Assembly (NCBI GenBank): GCA_031549925.1
Contig: JAVBPA010000001.1
Span: forward strand, 62,001 to 126,000
Direction of reading: 5' to 3'
DNA: 64,000 nt
Source of the DNA: JAVBPA01 sp031549925
GTDB taxonomy: Bacteria; Bacillota; Clostridia; Oscillospirales; CAG-272
Shown: in pieces, positions 35,850-44,065 of the stretch
How the letters are laid out: every line of letters begins with the position of its first letter
Numbering within the stretch: position 1 is the first letter of the stretch
Notes under the pieces: generated by a model
Databases searched by the model: none
The model's input: only the letters and a program-made list of their open reading frames with translations
Told to the model about the DNA's origin: nothing
Program-made: the position numbers and the translations under genes

Positions 35850-36950
35850 ATGGGTCAGAAAGTTAATCCGCACGGACTTCGCGTCGGGGTTATAAAAGAT
35901 TGGGACTCGAGATGGTACGTTAAAGACGAAGAATTCAGCGACACTCTCGTTTCTGATTTTAAAATAAGAAAATATTTAAAGAAATTATTATTTGACGCAG
36001 GCGTTCCTAAAATAGAAATAGAACGCGATAATATGCGTGTACGCGTATTTGTTCACTGCGCAAAACCCGGTATGGTTATCGGCCGCGGCGGTACAGAAAT
36101 CGATAAACTTCGCATAAACTTAGAAAAAATGGTCGGCAAACCCGTTTTGGTAAATGTGGTTGAAATCAAAACTCCCGATATGAGCGCTCAGCTTGTTGCT
36201 GAAAGTATCGCAAATCAATTGGAAAGACGTATATCTTTCCGACGCGCAATGAAACTCAGCATCGCACGTACAATGAGACTCGGCGCAAAGGGTATTAAAA
36301 TTGCTTGCGGCGGACGTCTTGGCGGAGCTGAAATTGCGAGAAGCGAACACTATCATGAGGGTACAATTCCGCTTCAGACTTTACGCGCGGATATTGATTA
36401 CGGTTTTTGGGAAGCAAATACAACATACGGAAAAATCGGCGTAAAAGTTTGGATATATAACGGTGAAGTATTAACAGATTCCAAGAATCGCGGAAAACGT
36501 TCGTTTACAGATAACACAAGAAGAACAGAACCTCGCCGTGACAGAAGAGATAACCGTGATCAGAGATCCAATGATAAACGCGGAGGATTCCAGGGCGGTC
36601 AGGGCGGATATCAAGGCGGCAACCGTACAGGCGGCGGTCAGGGCGGATACCAGGGCGGCAACCGTACAGGCGGCGGTCAGGGCGGATATCAGGGCGGTAA
36701 CCGTACAGGCGGCGGTCAGGGCGGATATCAGGGCGGCAACCGTACAGGCGGTCAAGGCGGATACCAGGGCGGCAACCGTACAGGCGGCGGTCAAGGCGGA
36801 TATCAGGGCGGCAACCGTACAGGCGGTCAGGGCGGATATCAAGGCGGTAACCGTACAAATAATTATCAGGGAAGCAACCGCGCTCCTGCGGCAGATACCT
36901 CCGCACAAACAACAAACACCGCAGAAACCAAGGAAAGGAGCGACAGCTAA
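35850..36950 (+). CDS. rpsC: 30S ribosomal protein S3 with Gly/Gln/Asn/Arg-rich C-terminal extension
   Basis: Residues 1 to about 215 are a normal S3: MGQKVNPHGLRVGVIKDWDS, a KH RNA-binding motif around VIGRGGTEIDKLR, and the C-domain ARSEHYHEGTIPLQTLRADID. S3 lines mRNA entry and has helicase activity. A tail of about 150 residues follows: a basic stretch (TRRTEPRRDRRDNRDQR), seven copies of QGGYQGGNRT with GG spacers, and a Ser/Thr-rich end. S3 is usually about 210-230 residues, so the tail is unusual. It resembles RGG/low-complexity RNA-binding tails and is encoded by 36/39-bp tandem repeats. Its TAA shares one base with the rplP ATG. Confidence 0.97.
   Translation: MGQKVNPHGLRVGVIKDWDSRWYVKDEEFSDTLVSDFKIRKYLKKLLFDAGVPKIEIERDNMRVRVFVHCAKPGMVIGRGGTEIDKLRINLEKMVGKPVLVNVVEIKTPDMSAQLVAESIANQLERRISFRRAMKLSIARTMRLGAKGIKIACGGRLGGAEIARSEHYHEGTIPLQTLRADIDYGFWEANTTYGKIGVKVWIYNGEVLTDSKNRGKRSFTDNTRRTEPRRDRRDNRDQRSNDKRGGFQGGQGGYQGGNRTGGGQGGYQGGNRTGGGQGGYQGGNRTGGGQGGYQGGNRTGGQGGYQGGNRTGGGQGGYQGGNRTGGQGGYQGGNRTNNYQGSNRAPAADTSAQTTNTAETKERSDS
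36592..36867 (+). repeat. 36/39-bp tandem repeat inside rpsC
   Basis: Seven in-frame units encode QGGYQGGNRT plus two or three Gly (and Gln) residues. Units alternate between 39 and 36 bases, i.e. loss of one Gly codon. Third-position changes are few, so expansion looks recent or homogenised. Copy number could vary by slippage between strains. Confidence 0.9.
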
Positions 36951-37381
36951 TGTTAATGCCTAAAAGAGTTAAGTACAGACGTGTTCACCGCGGCAGATTA
37001 AAGGGAAGAGCAATGCGCGGCAACACTCTCACTTACGGTGATTTCGGTCTTATGGCAGTAGAACCGGCATGGATAACATCAAATCAAATAGAAGCAGCCC
37101 GTATTGCAATGACACGTTATATAAAACGCGGCGGTCAGGTTTGGATAAAGATATTTCCGGATAAACCGGTTACGGAAAAACCCGCAGAAACACGTATGGG
37201 ATCCGGTAAAGGTTCACCTGAATATTGGGTAGCTGTCGTAAAACCGGGCAGAGTTATGTTTGAAATGACAGGTATTTCAAGAGAAAACGCGAAGGAAGCT
37301 ATGCGTCTCGCTTCAAATAAACTTCCTATAAAGTGCAAATTTGTAGAAAAGGCAAAAGCCGGCACGGCAGAGGAGGAATAA
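36950..37381 (+). CDS. rplP: 50S ribosomal protein L16
   Basis: The 143-residue L16 starts MLMPKRVKYRRVHRGRLKG, as is usual for this family, at ATG 36950, which overlaps the rpsC stop by one base. The GRMGSGKGSPEYW-like segment (TRMGSGKGSPEYWVAVV) and the end are complete. L16 helps position the CCA end of A-site tRNA. Coupling to rpsC through the TAATG overlap is likely. Confidence 0.97.
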   Translation: MLMPKRVKYRRVHRGRLKGRAMRGNTLTYGDFGLMAVEPAWITSNQIEAARIAMTRYIKRGGQVWIKIFPDKPVTEKPAETRMGSGKGSPEYWVAVVKPGRVMFEMTGISRENAKEAMRLASNKLPIKCKFVEKAKAGTAEEE

Positions 37382-37384
37382 CAG

Positions 37385-37573
37385 ATGAAGGCAAAAGAAA
37401 TCAGAAGCATGTCCGAACAGGAACTTACTGTTAAATTGCGCGAATTAAAAAGCGAATTATTCAACTTAAGATTCCAGCATGCAATTAATCAGCTTGACAA
37501 TCCGATGCGTATAGCCGCAGTTAAAAAAGATATTGCGCGCGTTATGACCATAATGAATGAAAAGAACGCGTGA
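37385..37573 (+). CDS. rpmC: 50S ribosomal protein L29
   Basis: The 62-residue protein is L29 (MKAKEIRSMSEQELTVKLRELKSELFNLRFQ), a helical-hairpin protein near the exit tunnel. It starts three bases after the rplP stop with a GAGGAGG site inside rplP. The order rplP-rpmC-rpsQ is conserved. Confidence 0.97.
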   Translation: MKAKEIRSMSEQELTVKLRELKSELFNLRFQHAINQLDNPMRIAAVKKDIARVMTIMNEKNA

Positions 37574-37591
37574 GGTGGAGGATAGTATATA

Positions 37592-37873
37592 ATGGATAAG
37601 ATTCAGGAAAATGCCGCCTCCCAGCGTAATTTAAGAAAAATGCGCACGGGTAAGGTTGTAAGCAATAAAATGGATAAAACCATTGTCGTCGCTATCGAAG
37701 ATAATGTAAAACATCAAACATACGGTAAGGTTATCCGCCGTACTATGAAATTACATGCGCATGATGAAAACAACGAATGCGGAATCGATGATAAAGTAGA
37801 GATAATGGAGACAAGACCTCTTTCGAAAACTAAAAGATGGCGCCTTGTCAGAATAATCGAAAAGGCGAAGTAA
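37592..37873 (+). CDS. rpsQ: 30S ribosomal protein S17
   Basis: The 93-residue S17 has the OB-fold core (GKVVSNKMDKTIVVAIED, then KVEIMETRPLSKTKRWRLV). It is slightly longer than many relatives because of about eight extra N-terminal residues (MDKIQENA). The start has a GGTGGAGG site. It binds 16S rRNA early. Confidence 0.97.
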   Translation: MDKIQENAASQRNLRKMRTGKVVSNKMDKTIVVAIEDNVKHQTYGKVIRRTMKLHAHDENNECGIDDKVEIMETRPLSKTKRWRLVRIIEKAK

Positions 37874-37889
37874 GAAGGAGGGATACACA

Positions 37890-38258
37890 ATGTTACAGCA
37901 AGAATCGTATATGAAGGTAGCCGATAATACCGGCGCCAAAGAATTACTGTGTATTCGTGTGCTTGGCGGAACAGCCCGCCGTTATGCAAATATCGGTGAT
38001 GTAATAATAGCGACAGTTAAAAAAGCCACTCCCGGCGGTCAGGTCAAAAAAGGTCAGGTCGTACGTGCAGTAATAGTCAGAACTATAAAGGGCGTCAGAA
38101 GAAATGACGGTTCGTATATCCGTTTTGACGACAATGCCGCAGTTATTATAAAAGAAGATAAAAACCCCAGCGGCACACGTATATTCGGGCCTGTAGCAAG
38201 AGAACTCCGTGAACGCGATTATATTAAAATATTATCGCTCGCTCCGGAAGTACTTTAA
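37890..38258 (+). CDS. rplN: 50S ribosomal protein L14
   Basis: The 122-residue L14 (MLQQESYMKVADNTGAKELLCIRVLGG) is complete. It lies at the subunit interface and is the known target of RsfS, whose gene is also in this window at 8858. Start: GGAGGG site 9 bases upstream. Confidence 0.98.
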   Translation: MLQQESYMKVADNTGAKELLCIRVLGGTARRYANIGDVIIATVKKATPGGQVKKGQVVRAVIVRTIKGVRRNDGSYIRFDDNAAVIIKEDKNPSGTRIFGPVARELRERDYIKILSLAPEVL

Positions 38259-38282
38259 TCAAGGGAGGCTTCGATAAACGTA

Positions 38283-38600
38283 ATGGAAAATAAAGTTCAT
38301 GTTAAAAAGGATGATAACGTTATAGTTATATCCGGTGATGATAAAGGCAAACGCGGAAAAGTACTCAAAGTATCGCCCAAAGAAGGCAAAATTCTTGTAA
38401 GCGGAATTAATATGGTTAAAAAGCATGTTAAACCCCGCAAACAAGGTGAAGAAGGCGGTATATTAACAGTTGAGGGCGCATTCTATGCAAGCAAAGTTAT
38501 GCATTACTGCAATAAATGCGACAAAGGCGTTCGCGTACACATAAAAAAAGATAACGACAAAAAAATAAAAGTATGCGCCAAATGCGGCGCGGAAGTATAA
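38283..38600 (+). CDS. rplX: 50S ribosomal protein L24 with zinc-type Cys pairs
   Basis: The 105-residue L24 has a KOW motif (DDNVIVISGDDKGKRGKVLKV) and a C-terminal CNKC...CAKC pattern (residues about 80-103), likely a zinc site. Bacillus L24 lacks it, but many other bacteria have it. L24 starts 50S assembly. The stop at 38598-38600 precedes rplE, whose ribosome site follows directly. Confidence 0.96.
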   Translation: MENKVHVKKDDNVIVISGDDKGKRGKVLKVSPKEGKILVSGINMVKKHVKPRKQGEEGGILTVEGAFYASKVMHYCNKCDKGVRVHIKKDNDKKIKVCAKCGAEV

Positions 38601-38620
38601 TGGGGAGGCGCGGAGAAATA

Positions 38621-39160
38621 ATGGCAAGACTTAAAGAATTTTATAAAAATGAAGCCGCTCCCGCACTCATGAAAAAATATTCATATAAAAGTCCGATGCA
38701 AATACCCCGTTTTGAAAAAATCGTGGTAAATGTAGGAGCAGGCGACGCAAAAGAAAATTCAAAAATTATCGACAGTGTTATAACGGATATATCAGCAATA
38801 ACAGGACAAAAAGCCGTAGCTACCGTATCAAAAAAATCCGTAGCTAACTTTAAACTCCGCGAAGGAACAAAAATCGGCGTGAAAGTAACATTGCGCGGCG
38901 AAAGAATGTTTGAATTTATGGATCGTTTGTTTAACTTTGCATTACCGAGAGTCCGTGACTTCAAAGGAATAAATCCCGACGCATTCGACGGCAGAGGAAA
39001 TTATTCGCTCGGTTTAAAAGAACAGCTCATATTCCCTGAAATTGAATATGATAAAGTAGATAAAATCCGCGGTATGGATATAGCTTTCGTAACAACGGCT
39101 CAAACCGATGAAGAAGCACGCGAGCTGCTGACACTTATGGGCGCTCCGTTTGCTAAATAG
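38621..39160 (+). CDS. rplE: 50S ribosomal protein L5
   Basis: I start L5 at ATG 38621 (MARLKEFYKNEAAPALMKKY, 179 residues), which matches the family and has a GGGGAGG site; an ATG inside rplX (38573) would add 16 non-homologous residues. IPRFEKIVVNVGAG and the central FNFALPRVRDFKG are typical. L5 binds 5S rRNA and contacts the P-site tRNA. Confidence 0.97.
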   Translation: MARLKEFYKNEAAPALMKKYSYKSPMQIPRFEKIVVNVGAGDAKENSKIIDSVITDISAITGQKAVATVSKKSVANFKLREGTKIGVKVTLRGERMFEFMDRLFNFALPRVRDFKGINPDAFDGRGNYSLGLKEQLIFPEIEYDKVDKIRGMDIAFVTTAQTDEEARELLTLMGAPFAK

Positions 39161-39173
39161 GAGAATGTAGTAA

Positions 39174-39359
39174 ATGGCTAAAAAATCGATGATTTTAAAG
39201 CAGCAGAAAACACAAAAGTTTTCAACGAGAGAATATAACCGTTGCAAACTATGCGGACGTCCTCATGGTTATCTCCGTAAATATGGTATCTGCCGCATTT
39301 GTTTCCGTGAACTCGCATATAAAGGCGAAATTCCGGGCGTACGTAAAGCAAGCTGGTAA
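39174..39359 (+). CDS. rpsZ: 30S ribosomal protein S14, zinc-binding short form
   Basis: The 61-residue S14 has four Cys in the pattern CKLCGRP...GICRICFREL, i.e. the short zinc-binding form (type Z) usual in Firmicutes. It is 13 bases after rplE. Zinc availability can control S14 forms in some bacteria; no second S14 is visible here. Confidence 0.97.
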   Translation: MAKKSMILKQQKTQKFSTREYNRCKLCGRPHGYLRKYGICRICFRELAYKGEIPGVRKASW

Positions 39360-39525
39360 TCCAGGCATACAAAATTAAAAATAAATTAATATAAAATTAC
39401 CGCTCCAGGCATAACCGGAAGGAGATAAGATTGTTATAATTTTATCTAACCATCGGTAACAAGTCGGAGAAAACCGGCAATCGCACACAGAACAATATAT
39501 GTTCTGCGAAGGAGGAAAGAATAAA
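39360..39525 (+). other. Unusual 166-base gap before rpsH
   Basis: In this otherwise tight cluster the rpsZ-rpsH space is long. It holds two copies of CCAGGCATA (39361-39369 and 39404-39412), a GATAAGAT/TTTTATC-type hairpin (about 39425-39450) and a perfect AGAACA/TGTTCT palindrome (39490-39506) just before the rpsH ribosome site. A regulatory RNA structure or weak internal promoter is possible. Confidence 0.55.
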
Positions 39526-39921
39526 ATGCAAATGTCAGACGTTATTGCGGATATGTTAACGCGTATCAGAAATGCTAACAATGTAAAGCATGAAACCGTG
39601 GATATTCCCGCATCAAACATGAAAAAATCTATAGCAGATATAATGGTGGCTGAAGGCTATGTAAAAGGTTATAATGTCATCGAAGACGGCAAACAGGGAA
39701 TAATCCGCATGACTCTTAAATATAACGGCAAACAAAAAGTTATACAGGGGCTGCGCAGAGTTTCAAAACCCGGTTTGCGCGTTTACGCAAGCTGCGCCGA
39801 AATGCCTAAGGTTTTGGGCGGACTCGGAATAGCAATAGTATCAACATCAAAAGGTGTTATGACTGATAAAAAAGCAAGAAGTCTTAATATCGGCGGCGAA
39901 GTTCTCGCCTTCATCTGGTAA
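39526..39921 (+). CDS. rpsH: 30S ribosomal protein S8
   Basis: I start S8 at ATG 39526 (MQMSDVIADMLTRIRNA, 131 residues): the upstream ATG 39499 would translate through the GGAGG ribosome site. The end VMTDKKARSLNIGGEVLAFIW is typical. S8 binds helix 21 of 16S rRNA and in other bacteria represses the spc operon. The preceding 166-base gap is unusual. Confidence 0.96.
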   Translation: MQMSDVIADMLTRIRNANNVKHETVDIPASNMKKSIADIMVAEGYVKGYNVIEDGKQGIIRMTLKYNGKQKVIQGLRRVSKPGLRVYASCAEMPKVLGGLGIAIVSTSKGVMTDKKARSLNIGGEVLAFIW

Positions 39922-39939
39922 TTGGGAGGATGTGACAAA

Positions 39940-40479
39940 ATGTCAAGAATAGGAAAAATGCCGGTCACTGTCCCCGCCGGAACAGAAGTAAAAATTGAAG
40001 CGGGAAATCAAGTAACAGTCCGCGGTCCCAAAGGTATGCTTACAAAGCAGCTTCATCCGAGCATGTTATTAAAACAGGAAGGCGCTGTAGTCAACGTTGA
40101 AATACCGGCACAGGACAGAAAATATCAGGAGCTGCACGGACTTACAAGAACACTTTTAAACAACATGGTTGTTGGTGTAACAGAAGGATACCAAAAGCAA
40201 TTGGAGATCGTAGGCGTTGGATACAGAGTAGCTAAAGCCGGTAAAACTCTTACATTGAATATAGGATTTTCACATCCTGTAATATTTGAAGAAGCTAACG
40301 GAATTACATTTGACGTACCAAACGCGAATACTATTATAGTAAAAGGCACGGATAAACAAGCAGTCGGACAGATTGCGGCTCAGATCCGTGAAAAGAGACC
40401 TCCCGAACCCTATCTCGGCAAAGGTATCAAGTATACCGGCGAATATATCCGCCGCAAGACCGGTAAGACCGGCAAATAG
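39940..40479 (+). CDS. rplF: 50S ribosomal protein L6
   Basis: The 179-residue L6 starts at ATG 39940 (MSRIGKMPVTVPAGTEVKIE) with a GGGAGG site in front; a TTG at 39922 is not needed. Two homologous halves and the end RPPEPYLGKGIKYTGEYIRR are present. It sits near the factor-binding site. Confidence 0.97.
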   Translation: MSRIGKMPVTVPAGTEVKIEAGNQVTVRGPKGMLTKQLHPSMLLKQEGAVVNVEIPAQDRKYQELHGLTRTLLNNMVVGVTEGYQKQLEIVGVGYRVAKAGKTLTLNIGFSHPVIFEEANGITFDVPNANTIIVKGTDKQAVGQIAAQIREKRPPEPYLGKGIKYTGEYIRRKTGKTGK

Positions 40480-40497
40480 TGAAGGGAGAGGATAGTT

Positions 40498-40857
40498 GTG
40501 ATAACCAAAAGAGATACTAACAAACAACGCCTTAAAAGGCATAAAAGAATAAGATCACGCATATCCGGCACAGCGTCAAAACCGCGTCTGTGCGTATTCC
40601 GCTCAAATAGCAATATCTATGCTCAAATAATTGACGACGTTACGGGAAATACAATAATTTCGGCTTCATCATTGGAAAAAGATTTTGCAGAATTCGGCGG
40701 AAACCGTGAAGCAGCACGTCTTGTTGGAACTGCAGTCGCAAAAAAAGCTCTTGCCGCAGGTATTACGGAAGTTGTATTTGACAGAGGCGGATATTTATAT
40801 CACGGCCGCGTCAAAGAATTAGCCGACGGAGCCCGCGAAGCAGGACTTATAATCTAA
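40498..40857 (+). CDS. rplR: 50S ribosomal protein L18
   Basis: The 119-residue L18 starts at GTG 40498 (ITKRDTNKQRLKRHKRIRSR), with a GGGAGAGG site 9 bases upstream. The core (GTASKPRLCVFRSNSNIYAQ, then FDRGGYLYHGRVKELADGAR) is complete. It binds 5S rRNA with L5. Confidence 0.97.
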   Translation: MITKRDTNKQRLKRHKRIRSRISGTASKPRLCVFRSNSNIYAQIIDDVTGNTIISASSLEKDFAEFGGNREAARLVGTAVAKKALAAGITEVVFDRGGYLYHGRVKELADGAREAGLII

Positions 40858-40877
40858 CGGAAGGAACGCAGTATAAA

Positions 40878-41381
40878 ATGGTAAATAAAATAGACGCATC
40901 CACGCTTGATCTGGAAGAAAAGGTCGTAGCGCTGAACCGTGTATCAAAAACCGTAAAAGGCGGACGCATCGCCCGTTGGACGGCAATAATGGTTGTCGGC
41001 GACGGTCAGGGTCATGTAGGTTACGGTTTAGGTAAAGCAGCGGAAGTTCCGGACGCGATAAGCAAAGGTATTGAAGACGCAAAGAAAAACATGATCGAAA
41101 TATCAATGTCCGGTACAACAATACCGCATGATGTAATAGGTCAGTACAGCGCAGGTAAAGTATTGCTTAAACCGGCGTCAGAAGGAACCGGAGTTATAGC
41201 CGGGGGAACGGTACGCGCAGTTCTTGAAATAGCAGGAATAAAAAATATCCGTGCAAAATGTCTGCGTTCCAGTAACCCTATAAACGTAGTAAAAGCAACA
41301 TTCGAAGGTCTCCGTTCATTACGTACAGCAGAACAAGTTGCGAAAACACGCGGACTTGATGTTGACGCAGTGAAAAGATAA
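40878..41381 (+). CDS. rpsE: 30S ribosomal protein S5
   Basis: The 167-residue S5 has the double-stranded-RNA-binding-like N domain (EEKVVALNRVSKTVKGGRIA, then VVGDGQGHVGYGLGKAAEVP) and the C-domain (GVIAGGTVRAVLEIAGIKNI). It affects decoding accuracy. It follows rplR by 20 bases with a GGAAGG site. Confidence 0.98.
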   Translation: MVNKIDASTLDLEEKVVALNRVSKTVKGGRIARWTAIMVVGDGQGHVGYGLGKAAEVPDAISKGIEDAKKNMIEISMSGTTIPHDVIGQYSAGKVLLKPASEGTGVIAGGTVRAVLEIAGIKNIRAKCLRSSNPINVVKATFEGLRSLRTAEQVAKTRGLDVDAVKR

Positions 41382-41395
41382 TAGGAGGCATTATA

Positions 41396-41581
41396 ATGGG
41401 AAAAGTAAAAGTTACTCTGGTAAAAAGTTTAATAGGTCAAAAACCTAATATTAAAAAAACTGCAATATCACTCGGACTTAAAAAAATCGGAAATAGCATT
41501 ATCCATGAAAGCGGCGATGTTATAAACGGTAAAATAGCGGTAATTTCACACCTTGTAAGTGTTGAAAAAGCCGAGCAGTGA
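41396..41581 (+). CDS. rpmD: 50S ribosomal protein L30
   Basis: The 61-residue protein (KVKVTLVKSLIGQKPNIKKT) is L30 of normal length, between rpsE and rplO as expected. An AGGAGG site precedes ATG 41396. Confidence 0.97.
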   Translation: MGKVKVTLVKSLIGQKPNIKKTAISLGLKKIGNSIIHESGDVINGKIAVISHLVSVEKAEQ

Positions 41582-41600
41582 AGAAAGTGAGGATTAAAAA

Positions 41601-42041
41601 ATGAAACTTCATGAACTTTCACCGGCTCCCGGTTCAACTAAAGAAGCATGGCGCCGCGGAAGAGGACCCGGATCCGGAAACGGCAAAACCGGCGGACGCG
41701 GACATAAAGGACAAAAAGCCAGATCAGGCGGGGGAACTCGTCCGGGCTTTACCGGAGGACAGCTCCCGATTTACAGAGCTCTTCCGAAACGCGGTTTTAT
41801 CAATAGATTCGCAAAACACTATGCTATAATAAATGTTTGTGATCTCGATAAATTTGAAGCAAATTCGATAATCGATCTTGAATCATTGCTGGTTTCCGGT
41901 GTATTAAGCACATCTCTCGATGGTCTTAAAATACTCGGTACCGGAGAAATAACCAAACCCTTAACCGTTCGCGCATCGATTTTTTCCGAATCAGCAAAAG
42001 AAAAAATTGAAGCGGCCGGGGGAAAGGCCGAGGTGATTTAA
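41601..42041 (+). CDS. rplO: 50S ribosomal protein L15
   Basis: The 146-residue L15 has the long basic N-terminal arm (KLHELSPAPGSTKEAWRRGR, then GRGHKGQKARSGGG) that winds through 23S rRNA, and a globular end. Its stop is one base before the secY GTG, so translation is probably coupled. Confidence 0.97.
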   Translation: MKLHELSPAPGSTKEAWRRGRGPGSGNGKTGGRGHKGQKARSGGGTRPGFTGGQLPIYRALPKRGFINRFAKHYAIINVCDLDKFEANSIIDLESLLVSGVLSTSLDGLKILGTGEITKPLTVRASIFSESAKEKIEAAGGKAEVI

Positions 42042-42042
42042 G

Positions 42043-43338
42043 GTGCTCCAGACACTAAGAAACGCTATAAAAATACCGGAGATACGCAAAAAATTATTAT
42101 TTACCTTATTTATTATGGTACTTTATAGATTTGGTGCGGTAATTCCAGTTCCGTTTGTAAGTTCGGAAGTATTAAGTTATTTAGTTAATCAAGGACAGGG
42201 TTCCATATTCCAATATCTTAATATATTATCCGGAGATGCGTTTTCAAAAGCGACATTGTTCGCACTGTCGATTTCACCGTATATCACTTCATCAATCGTA
42301 ATGCAGCTCCTTACAATCGCAATTCCGGCGCTTGAAAAGCTCCAGAAGAGCGGTGAAGAAGGCAAAAAGAAAATAACTCAAATCACACGTTATATTACAG
42401 TCGCTCTCGGTTTAATAACCGCATACGGTTATTATATGTACATGAGAAACTACAATGCTTTGACAGATACTAGTTTATTTGCGGCAGTAGTAATTATCGC
42501 ATGTTATTCGGCGGGTACTGCTCTTATCATGTGGATGGGTGAAAAAATCAACGAAAACGGTATCGGTAACGGTATTTCAATAATACTTTTCGCAAATATC
42601 GTATCAAGCGGTCCTCAAATAATATCAATGCTGCTTTCGTATATAACGTCAGCTACAATGAGATCATGGGGAACAGTGGTTGCGGAAGTTATAATAATTG
42701 TCTCAACAGCTATAATTTGCTTTGTTGTATTTATAACCAACAGCGAACGCAGGCTGCCTGTACAATACGCTAAAAAAGTCGTCGGACGCAAAATGTACGG
42801 CGGACAGAGTACAAACTTACCGATAAAATTAAATATGTCAGGCGTTATGCCGATAATCTTCGCAAATTCCTTTGTAACAATTCCCTCGACAATAGCTCTG
42901 TTATTTCCCACACCTGCCGAAGGATCATTTTGGTACAATGTACAGCATTTCCTTTCGTTTCAATCATGGTTCTACGCGGTAATATTCTTTATATTGATAA
43001 TTGCATTTGCTTATTTCTATATATCAATATCATTTAATCCGATTGAAGTTTCAAACAATTTAAAGAAAAACGGCGGATTTATACCAGGTATCCGTCCCGG
43101 TAAACCTACTTCGGATTATATAACAAGGGTTCTCAACAGAATAACATTAATCGGTGCTTTGTTCCTTGGATTTATTGCGGTATTCCCTTTGATTATCAAC
43201 ATGGCATCTGGAAGCAGACTCGGAAGTATCGCTTTCGGCGGATCATCACTTTTAATTATAGTAGGTGTCGCGCTTGAAACCTTCCGTGAACTTGAATCAC
43301 AGATGACATTACGCCATTATAAAGGATTCCTTGAATGA
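42043..43338 (+). CDS. secY: Preprotein translocase subunit SecY
   Basis: The 431-residue channel protein has ten predicted spans. Typical segments are FRFGAVIPVPFV-like YRFGAVIPVPFVS (near residue 24), FALSISPYITSSIVMQLLTIAIPALEKL and SSLLIIVGVALETFRELESQM near the end. It forms the membrane pore with SecE and SecG. The start is GTG 42043, one base after the rplO stop, with a GAGGTGA site inside rplO. It overlaps adk by four bases (ATGA). Confidence 0.98.
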   Translation: MLQTLRNAIKIPEIRKKLLFTLFIMVLYRFGAVIPVPFVSSEVLSYLVNQGQGSIFQYLNILSGDAFSKATLFALSISPYITSSIVMQLLTIAIPALEKLQKSGEEGKKKITQITRYITVALGLITAYGYYMYMRNYNALTDTSLFAAVVIIACYSAGTALIMWMGEKINENGIGNGISIILFANIVSSGPQIISMLLSYITSATMRSWGTVVAEVIIIVSTAIICFVVFITNSERRLPVQYAKKVVGRKMYGGQSTNLPIKLNMSGVMPIIFANSFVTIPSTIALLFPTPAEGSFWYNVQHFLSFQSWFYAVIFFILIIAFAYFYISISFNPIEVSNNLKKNGGFIPGIRPGKPTSDYITRVLNRITLIGALFLGFIAVFPLIINMASGSRLGSIAFGGSSLLIIVGVALETFRELESQMTLRHYKGFLE

Positions 43339-43991
43339 AAATAATATTTCTTGGGGCTCCCGGTGCAGGGAAAGGAACACAGGCTGAAAACGCCAGTCTG
43401 AGATATAACATTCCGTCTTTGTCAACAGGTGTTATATTGCGTGAGGCTATAAAAAATGAAACAGAAATGGGCCTTGCGGCTAAAGGTTTTGTTGAAAGCG
43501 GAAAATTGGTTCCTGATGAAATTGTCATCGGAATTATAAAAGACAGACTTGAAGAAAATGACTGCTTGAACGGATTTATTCTTGACGGATTTCCGAGAAC
43601 TGTTCCGCAGGCGGAAGCGCTTGAAGCGATGGGTGTCAATATTGACGTTGTCGTAAGTATTGAAGTTCCGGATGAAACAATTGTTGAACGTATGAGCGGA
43701 CGCCGTGCATGCGCAAAATGCGGCTCGACATACCATTTGGAATTTAATCCTTCATCAGATATAATCCATTGCGATAAATGCGGAGAAACATTGACAACAC
43801 GTCATGATGATCTTCCCGAAGTTGTTCTTGAAAGACTTGAAACTTATCACGCAAAAACCGCTCCTTTGATAAACTTCTATGAAGGACTCGGAAAACTGAA
43901 AACAGTTGTAGGGCAAATTGAAGTAGCGGAAACAACGAAACTTACATTCGAAGTTCTCGACAAAACAGCCGACGAAATTAAAAGACAGTAA
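43335..43991 (+). CDS. adk: Adenylate kinase with zinc lid
   Basis: The 218-residue enzyme interconverts ATP+AMP and 2 ADP. It has the P-loop GAPGAGKGT (residues 7-15), the DGFPRTVPQAEAL motif near 85 and a LID domain with CAKC...CDKC (about 130-153), i.e. the zinc-containing lid common in Gram-positives. The ATG overlaps the secY stop by four bases, so the two are translationally coupled. Confidence 0.98.
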   Translation: MKIIFLGAPGAGKGTQAENASLRYNIPSLSTGVILREAIKNETEMGLAAKGFVESGKLVPDEIVIGIIKDRLEENDCLNGFILDGFPRTVPQAEALEAMGVNIDVVVSIEVPDETIVERMSGRRACAKCGSTYHLEFNPSSDIIHCDKCGETLTTRHDDLPEVVLERLETYHAKTAPLINFYEGLGKLKTVVGQIEVAETTKLTFEVLDKTADEIKRQ

Positions 43992-44065
43992 TTTTAACGG
44001 CGGATAATAATGATTAAAATAAATAAAAATTATTTAAGCATTGATACGGAATCTGGATTAAATTA

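Noticed and set aside
36471..36963. Three further open frames across the rpsC repeat
   Set aside because: They are long only because the 36/39-bp repeat keeps every frame open; their products are pure repeat translations.
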